NCBI GenBank assembly: GCA_037044905.1
Contig: JBAOKB010000144.1
Span: 1,736,001 to 1,800,000, forward strand
DNA from: Hortaea werneckii
Taxonomy: Eukaryota > Ascomycota > Dothideomycetes > Mycosphaerellales > Teratosphaeriaceae
DNA length: 64,000 bases
Direction: 5' to 3'
A model generated the notes under the pieces. That model saw only the letters and a program-made list of their open reading frames with translations, ran no database searches and was not told the DNA's origin. Position numbers and translations under genes: made by a program. Shown here in pieces: positions 10,101 through 20,887 of the stretch (positions within the stretch are counted from its first letter, which is position 1; every line of letters begins with the position of its first letter).

Positions 10101-11217
10101 ATGTCTGGGAAATCCGTACTGTATGCTTGACTTCCGCAAATTTTCCACATCCACGTTGTATCGAGTCTAACCAAGTTCGCCAGGATAACCGGGTGCACGC
10201 CGGGCGGCATTGGTCATTACCTAGCTAAAGAGTTTAAGTCCCAAGGCCTCCGAGTCTTCGCCACTGCCCGCAAAGTCGAAACGATTACAGACCTCGCCAA
10301 CGAAGGGATAGAGACACTATCGCTGGAAGTGTCAGATCCAAACAGCATCAACGCCCTGAAGGAAGAAGTCCACTCCGAACCAACGGCAAACTCGACATCC
10401 TCGTCAACAATGCCGGACGGAATTATACTGTCCCAGGACTGGAAGTGGAACTGGACGAGATCAAACCACTTTCGAAGCCAACCTTTTCGGCGTCATGCTC
10501 ATGTGCCAGGCTTTCGCGCCGATGTTGATCGAAGCCAAGGGGACGATCGTACAGATAGGGTCGCTGGCAGGTAAGACGTTTCCCACATCCCTTCATCTTC
10601 TTGTTTGGCAAAGAAAGAATAAAACAATAAAAAAGTGATAACATCAAAGCGCCTTGTAATCAAAATTTTGGAGAACTAAGCACTAACCCCTTAACCCCCC
10701 CAAAACTAAAACAGGAATCATCCCCTACGTCTACGGCAGCGTGTACAACGCCTCCAAAGCCGCGCTGCACGCGTACAGCAACACGCTGCGGGTCGAGCTA
10801 GCGCCGTTCGGGGTGCGCGTCGTGACGGTCGTGACGGGCGGCGTGAAGAGCAACATCGCGCGGACGGAGCGCGCGCTGGCGGCGGATTCCATCTACCTGC
10901 CCGTGCAGGCCGAGTACGAGCGACGGGTGAAGCATAGCCAGGAGGTGGGGATGCCGACGCAGCAGTATGCGCGCTCTGTCGTGCGGCAGGTTCTCCGGGC
11001 CCCCTCGCGGGATACCATCTGGGAGGGCGCGATGTCGTGGGTGGTGTGGTTTGTTAGTAGTTTCTTCCTCGGAGCGTTATGGTAAGTAAGGCCGCTTCCG
11101 TACTCGGATTCTTTTCAATGCTGGCCGGCGTTAATGATGGCAATACAGGATTGGTACATGACGCGTACTTTCAAGCTGTGGAAATTAAGGCAGAACGAGG
11201 CCAAAAAGCTGCAGTGA
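10101..11217 (+). CDS. AYR1-like short-chain dehydrogenase/reductase (three frameshifts)
   Basis: Four exons: 10101-10120, 10184-10570, 10715-11081 and 11149-11217. Visible SDR features are the nucleotide-binding TGCTPGGIG, LDILVNNAG, the GSLAG serine and the active-site YNASK (from 10743). The C-terminus is hydrophobic (WVVWFVSSFFLGALW), as in 1-acyl-dihydroxyacetone-phosphate reductases of the ER/lipid droplet, which act in phosphatidic acid synthesis; that assignment is by resemblance. Frame continuity needs one base restored at each of three places: ~10383 (before NGKLDILVNN), ~10473 (an A run, before TTFEANLFG) and the exon 3/4 junction (11082/11149, before DWYMTRTF). Exons sum to 843 bases, consistent with three missing bases. 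No nonsense substitution is seen. Either this is a young pseudogene or, given similar damage in neighbouring genes, the assembly is faulty. Confidence 0.8.
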
Positions 11218-11666
11218 GCAGACTGTCATGCACCGGACGACCGAGAAATTAGGACCGTCCATGCAGTGGACCCAGCAATTCAACAGCAGACAAGTGGGGA
11301 AATGGCAGACGCGAGGTCCATCAGAAGTCTTCCTCAAAATGTGCTTTGGCAAAGTACGTAAAAAGTCAGTAGCATGGCAACGCGACAAAAAGCTCGCCGA
11401 CAGCCTATCGCTGCCGTCCCCAAAGCCAGCTGGCTTATAAACCTTCGTCGCGTTGTCCGTAGCAGGCCCCTTCCAAACCCATTGATCGTACACTCCGTCC
11501 CCTGAAACCATCCGCAGCCCCTCTCCCTTTTGCCTTGGCCGGTGCGCATGTCGTTCGGTTGAAGCATTTGTCGACACGTCTCGGTTCCAGCAGATGATGG
11601 CTAATTATGCTGTTTGCTGTTTGAAATTCGGCCCAATGGCATTCTCTCGTCGGCTCGACGTCCGCT
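11218..11666. other. Convergent 3' intergenic region
   Basis: About 0.45 kb between the ends of the reductase gene (+) and the PP1 gene (-). It presumably holds both 3' UTRs and polyadenylation sites. No gene is seen. Confidence 0.5.
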
Positions 11667-12761
11667 CTATCGGCGTCCGAATCTGCTACAAACGTGGGTC
11701 AGCACAGTCCCTTTGAATGAATGATTGGAAAAGATGGCTCACTTTTGCTTCTTCTCAGCCGGCTTGAGAATCTGGAAGGAGCACAGGAGACTCTCATCGA
11801 CAGACATCATGGCTCCAGCATTATCGAACTCGCCACAGTAGTTTGGAGCCGAGAAGAGCGTCACGAGCTGGACGTTTGGAGAAGAACTCATATCCGTCCT
11901 CCACGACCTGGTGGGCACGGCATATCAGGTCCATGTCATGCTTCTGCAGGAATCGGGAAACGACGTCCGGGCCGAAGGTGAAGGAGACACCGCGATCGTT
12001 TTCGCTCCACCCAGTGATGTCTTTGTCTGGATCAGACCAGAGCAAGTCGCACAGCAGACCGCAATCCGGAATCTAGTTCCTTGTTAGTACTTTATCGAAA
12101 CCTCATTTCAGGTCATGCAACTTACGTCGGTAGGACGCATCACGCGCCTGATCTGCTCCATGGAGTTGAGGTCGGGGCTCAGACCGCCGTGCATAGTGAA
12201 AATCTTCTCGTCGATGATGGCAGCGATCGGCAGGCAGTTGAAGCAGTCGGTAAAGGTCTTCCACAGCTTAATGTTGTACCTCCTCTTGCACTCATCATAG
12301 AAACCATAGATGCGGTTGATCGAGGCGCATTCGTGGTTACCGCGCAGGACGAAGAAGTTCTCAGGGTATTTGATCTTGTATGCCAGGAGCAAGCAGATGG
12401 TCTCTAGGGATTGCTTGCCACGGTCGACGTAGTCGCCGAGGAAAAGGTAGTTGGCTTCAGGCGGGAAGCCGCCGTATTCGAACAGACGCAGAAGGTCATA
12501 GTATTGACCGTGAATGTCGCCGCAGATCTATGTCAGGTGTTAGTGAATCTCCAGAACAGTCCCGTGACATGCGGTGCGTACCTTGATTGGGGCTTCAAGC
12601 TCAAGCAGAATGGGCTGGGAGATGAAGATTTCGCGCGACTTTGTGCACAGGTAGCGAATTTCAGTCTCCAGCAGCTGCACTTGCTTTCCTGGTCTGCTCC
12701 CGCGCACCTCCAGCAGACGGTCTATGATCGAGTCGAGATCGATGTCGTTTTGGTCGGCCAT
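11667..12761 (-). CDS. GLC7: Serine/threonine protein phosphatase PP1 catalytic subunit (one frameshift)
   Basis: Four exons: 12761-12582, 12527-12126, 12072-11743 and 11682-11667. The start MADQNDIDLDSIIDRLLEVR and the core motifs GDIHGQ, GDYVDRGKQS, LRGNHECASINRIYGFYDEC, MHGGLSPDL and ICRAHQVVEDGYEFF identify PP1 (yeast Glc7, S. pombe Dis2, Aspergillus BimG). PP1 dephosphorylates many targets in mitotic exit, glycogen metabolism and septation, directed by RVxF-type subunits. The tiny last exon supplies K-FGRR, the C-terminus usual for filamentous ascomycete PP1. At 11870/11871 one extra base shifts the frame inside KRQLVTLFSAPNYCGEF. The exon sum is 928 bases, one above a multiple of three. 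Because PP1 is normally essential and single-copy in these fungi, this insertion is most likely a sequence error. Introns are 54, 53 and 60 bp; TACTAAC is visible in intron 2. Confidence 0.95.
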
Positions 12762-14829
12762 GGTAGGCGCCGAATGATTACTAGGTAGGGCGCCTGCAGC
12801 ACAGAGCCAAGAGTGGGTATCGTTCCGTTGGGGGTTCTAAGAAAATAAGCTTGGGGGTGTCAGCATGTACCACCACCTTGTTTCTTAATGTCCGGTTTGT
12901 CGACGGTAGGAGCCAGTGATATCACACACTGGAGCGCGAGTGGGGATTCACGTGGTGTTGCGGATCCTGCGGTCAATGGCTGTTCGGCGTCACGAATTTC
13001 TGCTGCTTGCTGCTCGTTTTCCGGTGCTCAATGCTCGCTGCTCGCTGCTCGCTGCCTGCTGATCGCGACAACCAACGCCGCGCTCCGCCAAGACTGCCTG
13101 GTGCACCAAAGAGAAGTTAAACGTACCGAAAGCAACGGAGCGAGCGCAATGGCTCCAACTGGCCCTGATGACTACCCTGGCGTGCTCTTTCCAGGCGGTT
13201 GATTTGTTCTTGATGTTCTGGTGTGCTGCCTTCTGTCTCCGTAGATCCCGGAGGTTCGTTGAGATCACGCACTTGGTTCCGGTGAAGCGCGGCTTAGTGA
13301 CGTGATGCTAAGTGTTTGAAGCTGGAGCTGGCGGCTCTCTTTCGCCAACGTCGCGCCTCCTACTCTTCGTCTCTGTTCTATCACGTGAAGCGAGGTCGTC
13401 GCCGCAAGTGTTGGTGGTGGTCGTGTGTGCTGTTCGTCAACGTTTGGTGGGTGTGAAGTTGACCGCTTGAGCAATAGTGGGGCTCTCAAAGTCAGTCAGC
13501 TTTCGCGTCGTGTTTCTCCTGAGCGATCAGCGACGCAAGACTGAATCACAACGGAGCGTCGATGGGCGTCGGTCGGATCGGACGTGATGCGGCGTGCACG
13601 AGGCTGAAGTGTCGAATGTAGGGGAGCGCTGGCTGCGATGTTGGCGGCTGCGCAGAGAGGTGATGCTGGGTGGTGTTGATGTTGGAAACGACGAGGGAAG
13701 GAACTTTGTTTCAGCGGCCGGCGAGGCTAGCGCCCTTTCGGTCTTGGCACAGGAATGCTGCCGGGGGGAGGTACGTGCACCCAATGGACGCCCAACCGGT
13801 GGCAGCGATCTCTTCTGATCCGTCACTCGGCACAGAGAAGGGATAAATGAAGGTCTCAGCTAGAATGAAACCGCGAACTAAATAAACAAAAACAAAATAA
13901 AATTCTCCAACAGTAAACAGACCGCCACATGAGATGTCTTCCCACCGGACCCCGCCGCGCGGCTAGAACCTCCAGAGCAAACACATCAATACTTGGACCT
14001 GCGCTAAACCACCCCTCCACGACTTTTATATATAAAATCGCAGATCATCTGCTTTTCTTTTCGATCTAATTGGACGACCAGGGTGACGACGCAAGTCTCC
14101 ACACGAGCATCAGAGGAAAGAGAGAGGGAGAGGCGGCCTTCACCATACTGTATTCTTGGCTATACATAATGCCTCTCAGATTCTGTTGTGATTATGAGGT
14201 AGAACAACTGCACCTGTTTCGTTTCCTGTTGCTTGCGTTTGATCAAGGCGGCCCAGCCCCAGCTCTTATAGTGGAGCCTGACTTGTCCGCAGTAACAGCA
14301 CACAACATATTATGCACGTAAACCGATGCGAATGCAATTAATCGCATCTCCTAACCATGTGAGAATGAGAGACCATGGCAGACCGGAAAAACAGAGCGAG
14401 AAGAGATAATTTGTCCACATGACCTATCCCTCCTCCTTCTCCGCAATGATAAAACCAGCTCAGAAAAGCACACTTGCTCTCCTCCCGAAAACCCCATATC
14501 CCTTGGAACGCCTCGCTAATGTAGTACTACTCAAAAGCAACAAAATTAATCCCATATGCTAAAATCGGTCCCTCGCCAAAAGTATGCTCATATGTATCGA
14601 AAGTTAAAGGAAGAAATGACTCTCGGTCCCTCTAAATGTAATCCATCTACAATTCCTCCAAATCTTTTTCAGCTCTTTCCCTTTTGCAGAGCCATTTCAA
14701 AGGCTCGCTAATCCGCGAGCCGGCATGGCGCGCAGCTACGCATAGCCTCGCCTAGAGCGCGATGGAACTCGAACGCCGTCGCTATGCACTTTGCTAGAAG
14801 CAACCGGTGCTTTTGTTGTAGATTCCGCT
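12762..14829. other. Long spacer upstream of PP1, with a 7-bp microsatellite
   Basis: About 2 kb between the PP1 start and the end of the LRR-protein gene, both minus strand. It contains three copies of CTCGCTG (13034-13054) in a CT/GC-rich leader-like tract and an AT-richer right half. Several short frames exist but none is supported. Part of it is expected to be the PP1 promoter/5' UTR and the 3' UTR of the LRR gene. Confidence 0.45.
13034..13054. repeat. 7-bp tandem repeat CTCGCTG x3
   Basis: Three perfect CTCGCTG units, flanked by degenerate copies, lie in the presumed PP1 upstream region. A minor microsatellite. Confidence 0.8.
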
Positions 14830-17347
14830 TTAGCCAAGCTTTCTGCCGCCGGTGTGGAACATCTCGCGATTGCTGTCTCGGGCGGACAGCCGTCGTTTGT
14901 GACGAAGGGCTCGGGCTGCGGCCATTCCTTCTCGGCTCGTTCGCCCGCCGGTCATTGAGCGCCGTGAGCCAGTTTGGGCCCAGATCTTGCTTGAGAGCTT
15001 CCATCTTCTGCCTGTAAAGGTCCGAGTTGATGTCGAGCCCTTGAGGCGACTGAATCGGCGAGTCGTCATCGTCCGATGGATCACGGATTTTCGGGGCTGC
15101 AGTGGGTGCAGGGGTCGTGAAAATTGTGTCGAGCTTCGGCCGTTGAGGAGGCAGGTTAGCACGCGGCTGAGTTGTGGGTGCGGTGCGATACAGAGTTTGG
15201 CTGGGCGTTGGAGGATCATCCACGTCAGTAGGCGTCTGAGGTGGCAGCTCAGCTGAGTGGAGTAGCGACGGCTCTTTTGGAAATGACCCTGTTGCTTCCT
15301 GTTGCGAGAGCTCCACAATCCTTCGGCGCGTGCCCTTTTTGCGCCGTTGTGTAGATTGAGGTCCCATGTCACTCGTAGATCTACGGTGACCCTTTGGGTG
15401 TCCCTGAGCGCCCTGTGACGAGGGCCGGAGGGCTCTAACTCGGCCAACTCATCATCAGCGCCAACCATCGCTTCGGGCTCATCATCGTCTTCTGGAGACG
15501 GTGGCACAATAGCTACTGGTGAAGGTTCTGGCGCCTTGTCGTGAAGCTGCTTCTTCTCGTTGTACGTGGGCGGCAATGTGTCAATTGCAATTTCTGCATG
15601 ATGACCTGGGGTGTCTCTGAAGGCGTTGAAGATCTCCACCCGGTAGTTGGAGTGGCTTTTCATGAATGGATTCTTGATCACATACACGTCGATCAGCTCC
15701 ATAGCATTAGTCAAGCGGCGAAGCTCAGCAGGATCTCGCAACTTGTTGTCGCGCAAGTCAATGCGTTCGAGTGTAGGTATTCTCTCAATGCCAACGAGCG
15801 AAGACAGTCTGTTGGAGCGAAGATTCAGCGTCGTCACTGCCGGCAGCGGGTCTTTAGCCAACGACCGCAAGTCGTCGATCATATTGTTGCAAAGGTTTAA
15901 AGCCCGAAGATGAGTCAAGCTCGAGAGCCCATCTGGTACCTGCTTAAACAGGTTTCCTGATAGGTCGAGCGACTGTAATGATCCGGCCACGGGCTTTAAG
16001 CTATCTGCTGCAAGTGATGTTAGTCCATTTTCAGCCAGACTAAGGTGCCGCAAGAAGCGCCATTTGTTTGGCGGCAGGATTCCAAGCGCTAAAAGGTCAG
16101 TCATGCTGTGCCTTGGGGTGATCTCATGTGTGCTCGAACCCGAGCTCCCAGATGATCTGCGGTAGATTTGCGCTACACTGCTTTTCTTGTGATGGCGCAA
16201 CGAGCTATGCCTGGAGGTTTGAGGTCTGACAGGCGAGTTGCTCCGCTGTCGGGAGCTTGAAAGTTGTGTCTGCGAGCCAGAGGACCCGACTCGCGCCATC
16301 GGCACTGATCCTCGTCTCTGGTCTACAATGGGAGAATATGGTGTCGAATATGATCGTGCAAGTAGATCGCTCTGCTTTGACCGCGGGCTGCTGGTTGAGG
16401 GCCATGGCGCACCTGGGGTAGAGGGTGTGGTGGGGACCTGGGTCTTTGAAGACCGCTTACGGCGCTTTTCGATATCGTCCAGCACAATGTTCTGCAGGAG
16501 ATCCAGCGGATCATCGATGCTTGCACGCTTCACGGTCAAGCTACGCAGCTGTTCTGCTAGCCTATCCCAGCCGTAGAACTGTCTAAAGTCCAAGTCACAG
16601 ATCTCCAGCGCACTAAGGTTCTTGAAGACGAACAGAGGCACTGCCGTGTCGAAGGGGAACACTTCATATCCTGAGATCAACCTAGCTCTATGATCCGGCG
16701 CCAGCTTCAGCGCTGGTATCTTCGTAAAGCACGAGTACAAGTACTTAATGTCTTCTTGATATTGCGCCAACCTTTTCTCCTCTTTTGCAGCCGGGTTGGT
16801 CAGCGAGAGGCTGGACCACAGCGATGACACGCTCGACATGACACTGCGCACACTGGAGACGGACCTGAGCGAGTCGGCATCGGACTGTCGGCCTTTGGAC
16901 TTGGGCGCGTTGCCCAGGAAGGAGACATAGTTGGACGGTGGGACCTCGCTGTGCAGGTTCTCCAGCCGTACGTTGGTGGGACCGACATCGACGCCGAGAT
17001 CCTCGAAGGCAGTGAGCAGGTAGTAGAGGTGGTGCGGGGTCAGGGTGAGCTTCGCCGGTTTGAGGTTCTGGGAGGAGAAGGAGAGGTAGGGGCGAGATAA
17101 GGCTTCGGTGAGGCTGATCGCGGTGGAGGAGCCCGCCGTGACCTGCTGGCTGGCGCTGCCATTGCCAGTGCGGCTGCGCTGAGTCTGCAGCGCGTTTGCT
17201 AATGCTCGTTCATGTGTGCGGACGAAGTGGGCGAGGTTCTGCGTTCCATTCCCGTCAGCTCTGATAGACTCCCGGCGCCCAATGCGGGGGGGAAACATGT
17301 TTCCATGGACGCACCTTTACGAATACTTGCCCATCCTCCGAGTCCAT
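14830..17347 (-). CDS. Leucine-rich-repeat protein, STK11IP-like architecture (two compensating frameshifts)
   Basis: Exon 1 is 17347-17315 (MDSEDGQVFVK) and exon 2 is 17238-14830, beginning NLAHFVRTHERALANALQ; intron 17239-17314 has donor GTGCGT. I chose this start over the ATG at 17298, which lies inside the intron. The N-terminal ~200 residues form a conserved module. A Ser-rich linker follows, then five or so LRRs (LRHLSLAENGLTSL, LQSLDLSGNLFKQVP, LRALNLCNNMIDDL, VTTLNLRSNRLSSL, LERIDLRDNKL) and a disordered tail. The layout resembles LKB1-interacting protein (STK11IP); function is unknown. Near 15395-15475 one base seems missing (the frame moves to STQRRKKGTRRRIVELS and YRQKMEALKQDLGPNWLTAL), and near 14860 one is gained, returning to the original frame and the ending GGRKLG. 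The exon sum (2442) is a multiple of three, as expected for compensating shifts. Confidence 0.8.
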
Positions 17348-20300
17348 CGTAGAGTGTTAGCCTTGTAACCATACATGGGCGCAGACTGCCCTGCGAGCAA
17401 TCCGGTGATGGATAGGTAGGGGAGGAAAAGGAACGGGCTGTGGGCGGCGCCGTTCGAGACAGCCGGCCTCGTGACGCTGGCTGCCGTGGTGTGACTGCTC
17501 CAATGTCAAGTGCCCGACGTCAAAGAGCCAACCCCGCCGTGGCCTGTGATAATAAGATGTCTAAACGCAGTCTGCCGCAACGCTTTCCTGTGTAATGAAC
17601 GCAATTATTAGCCACCTGCCGTCCGCAAAAAACCTCCGAAGCAAGCGCATACGGGATGGAGATAAGGATATTACCTTATTATGCTTCCAACCCGCGCATC
17701 CAGGGTCCGACACGCGCGAACACCTGATCGCTGCTTGCTGCGTGTCCGAGATGTATAGTCGGGTCTTACCAATAACTTGTCACGTATACCTCCTGAGCTG
17801 GACTCACGTCAGCCTACCCTCCAACTTCTTTGAGCGATTCGCTTTGGGCTGCGGCAATCGTCTTTTCTAAGGGATTGCGCGCAGCACAGCGCAGTAGTGT
17901 CGCTGAGATATAAAATTTCGTCGACGGTCCTTCTTTCTGCCGCCAGCCTATGAGGAGCGAGAATGATATGCAAAGAAGCTGGTAGTGCAGCCGCGCTATG
18001 CACGAAGCTGGAGCTCGACGACTGGCGACGCAGACCCCCCAGGATATCCTGGCAGTCGTGCAACCTGAAGCGCCTGGCTGCCGGGACGCGGTGATGAGCG
18101 CTGGAGCGGTGTGTGCCCGACTCCTCGTTCAACCCGCAAAAGTCATACGGGAACGATGAAGGCGACCGCACAAGACGACCGAGTCGCACGCGCGTGGCTG
18201 GCACTTCATGACATATATGGTGGGGGGCGCAACGCTCCATCCGGGCCTGTGCAGTCTGCAGATGAATAGCGCCATCAATGTCCGTGCCCGTGGACGTGCC
18301 CTAGCGATATTATTGCTCTCCACCATTGCGCTACAGACATGCCAAGCATTGCGAGTCCTCCCTGCCTTCCAATCAAATTGATGTCTTGTCAACTTCAGAT
18401 CTGTCACGAGGGTGGTCATACACTGTCTGTCATCACCCTCCGCGTGGACCGTCACCGCCGACATCAAGGCATCGCGCCTGAGCCGTTACACCGCTCAGCA
18501 CCGCAATGCCAGTGTGGCCACTCCGCAGCAACGAGATGCCTGCTTGTCAATGGGTAGCAGCCGGCGTGAAGGTTGTCATCTCGCATGAGCAGGCGGGCAC
18601 TGTATCTATCGTATTTCTTAGCGGCTCCAGTACACTATCGCGCTGACTGCTCACACCCCCACCCTTTGTGAAGCGCTTGCATGCCTAGCTTGGAAGCTCA
18701 CAGGCCTGCCAATCCATACAGAGCCACTCGTCGCCGCACTCGGGAGCATCATTGCCCATCATTCACGCCGAGACAGCCGCTTTCCCAGCTTGAGGTGCAT
18801 GGCATTGCCCGCGAACCCTGAGACGTCCAACTTCCGGGGTCAGGCTAATGTTCTATCCATTGCGACATGGCCAAGTCTAAAATACGATATGGCTAGCGAT
18901 GTCTGTGCATACAGTTCGGAGGCCATCGACAGTAATGATGCCGAGAGATCTATACCGCTTCGTACAGATTTTGTTAGCCTATAGATCATCCCGAGGCCGG
19001 TATATCGTCTTCGCAGAATGGCCACCGAATGTTGCCAGCGGCAAGCGCGCTTGTTCACATTTGGCCGAGTCGCGACTCATCGCCAAAAGCTCCAGCTCGC
19101 GATTACGAGCGCAGCTTCCTCTTAACACACCGCCAATAGACCGCTCAATAGCCTAATGTGAGTGCTGCATTTTCTGATAGTCTAGCGACTGTGGATTTGA
19201 AAGTGAGGCGTGAAACTTGGTTGATGAGTCGCGTATTTCGCAAGACATTATTGCAAACTCGGAAGTTACGAGCATCGAAGTATTCAGGTTGTCAAGCTGC
19301 CTAGCTTGAGATGGTCGCTGATAAACCGGCCACTCTGATGACGAACTTATCGTCGCTCACGACAGCAGAGTCCGCCCGCGATTACAGGACGGTCAAGGGA
19401 AGAGACATGCATGTGCATTACCTGGCTTCAATGTCTTCTCGACTTCGACGACACCAATTGATTACTGAGCAGCCATGTGTCTTACAGTACATCTGTGAAC
19501 TTGATACTGTTGCAACGCAGGTCGTGGAGCAAAAATGGAACGCCTATCGCAGCCTTTACCCTCCGAAGATTCCTATCACGCCTGTCCAAGATGTGCCGAT
19601 TATCGTACTTGAATCTTAGCCCAAGATTCATACACAGTTACGTCGATAGAAGCCTAAGTTGCCACAACCAGCCAAACCGTACCTAGGTACTTTGTAGATC
19701 GATGAAGTGAACTTCTATAGTCCACAGGGCGGGGTGGACCTCCGACCAATTGCGCCAAGACTTTCTGGAAACGCATGAAGCACGGCGAGAGGTTGCCGCA
19801 GACATCGTACCAGGTATCAACCGTATTGCAGGGAAACAACACCTTCGATGTGTCTGACCTCATCGTTATCCAAGCGACCCCAGTGTCCGTTCCTTCACAA
19901 CCTTGGAACGTAAATGAAACATCTGGCCCGAGCTCTGTATAAGAGATAGAGCCGCCCAGCCAACCATTTATGGGCCCGTGATCTTTGGGCGCCAGGACAG
20001 GGTTTCGCGATGTTTGTGCGACGGATGAAAAGACTGCTAAGACATTTTATTGACCGTCAGGTGACTGTCGCACACTTCGCGCAGCTGATCGGATTGCGGT
20101 TTGTCAAGTCATTGTTGTTGTGATGACCGAGAGACGCGTCCAAGACAGGTCGCCTTCATGCGACCGCATCACAACAAAGATGGGAAAGACCTGGGCGGTC
20201 TGCTGAACAGCCCGCATTCTGATATCATCAGTACGCTCTTCCTCGCGACAGTGCTGAATCTGTCGACCTCCTGTCGCTCTCCGCATGTTCTTGTTTTCAC

Positions 20301-20887
20301 TCTCTGTTCTTTCGCGGTTGCAGTGCTGGAAAGGCAATTTAAGTCACGTCAAGGTGCGCGCAAATCTCGCGTGACGCTTGGGCCATCGACTCTCAATCAG
20401 GGTCTGTGGGCGTGCCCCATCGGCCCCCAGCCTCTTGCGATTGGCCGTCGATCGGCTTCGCTTCGTCGCACCGTCACGCTTCTGCCGTTGGCGTCGGCGA
20501 ACTTGAAACAACAACATTCCTTCACACTGCGACAACGACGACCACACTTTCACTACGCATCACTAATACTTCTTACGACGATATAATAGCATCGCCAACT
20601 TCTCGGGAGATGAGCATTGTCTGTGTGGGTGTTGCAAAGAGCTTTGGAAATTGCGCGCGACTGCAGCAAGTGAGGTGAAGCTTCACGGTGCACACAAGGA
20701 GGCCTGGGGTGCATAGCAACCGACACCCGCAGCTCTCCACGAGCGTAATCTGCACACGCAAGGCGATCAGAGCAAGGCGAACATCTTGTACGACCGACGT
20801 CGGACCTTACAAGGGCATTGATAACCCCTTGTAGGGGCGCTGGCTGCAGCTGGTCCGGTCAACCCTTCGCTTCTCCCAACGGTCGCT
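17348..20887. other. 3.5 kb tract with no recognised gene
   Basis: Between the LRR gene (-) and Cdh1 (+). I examined frames on both strands, including 18129-18467 (-) and 19311-19619 (+); none carries a domain, signal peptide or splice structure. No tRNA, terminal repeat or microsatellite was recognised. The right end (about 20300-20887) should be the Cdh1 promoter and 5' UTR. Confidence 0.45.

Noticed and set aside
13007..13066. CTCGCTG-rich tract considered as a CRISPR-like or functional repeat array
   Set aside because: Only three perfect 7-bp units without spacers; a simple microsatellite, and CRISPR arrays do not occur in fungal nuclear DNA.
13527..13826. 99-codon minus-strand frame upstream of PP1
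   Set aside because: Low-complexity Arg/Ser/Pro sequence without domain, splice or start support in a GC-rich leader-like region.
14708..15367. Separate 219-codon gene at the end of the LRR protein
   Set aside because: It is the same gene read after a one-base shift; its last ~40 codons are off-frame, and the original frame resumes at EMFHTGGRKLG.
19311..19619. 102-codon plus-strand frame in the 17.3-20.9 kb gap
   Set aside because: Starts with an ATG but has no recognisable domain, intron or composition bias distinguishing it from chance.
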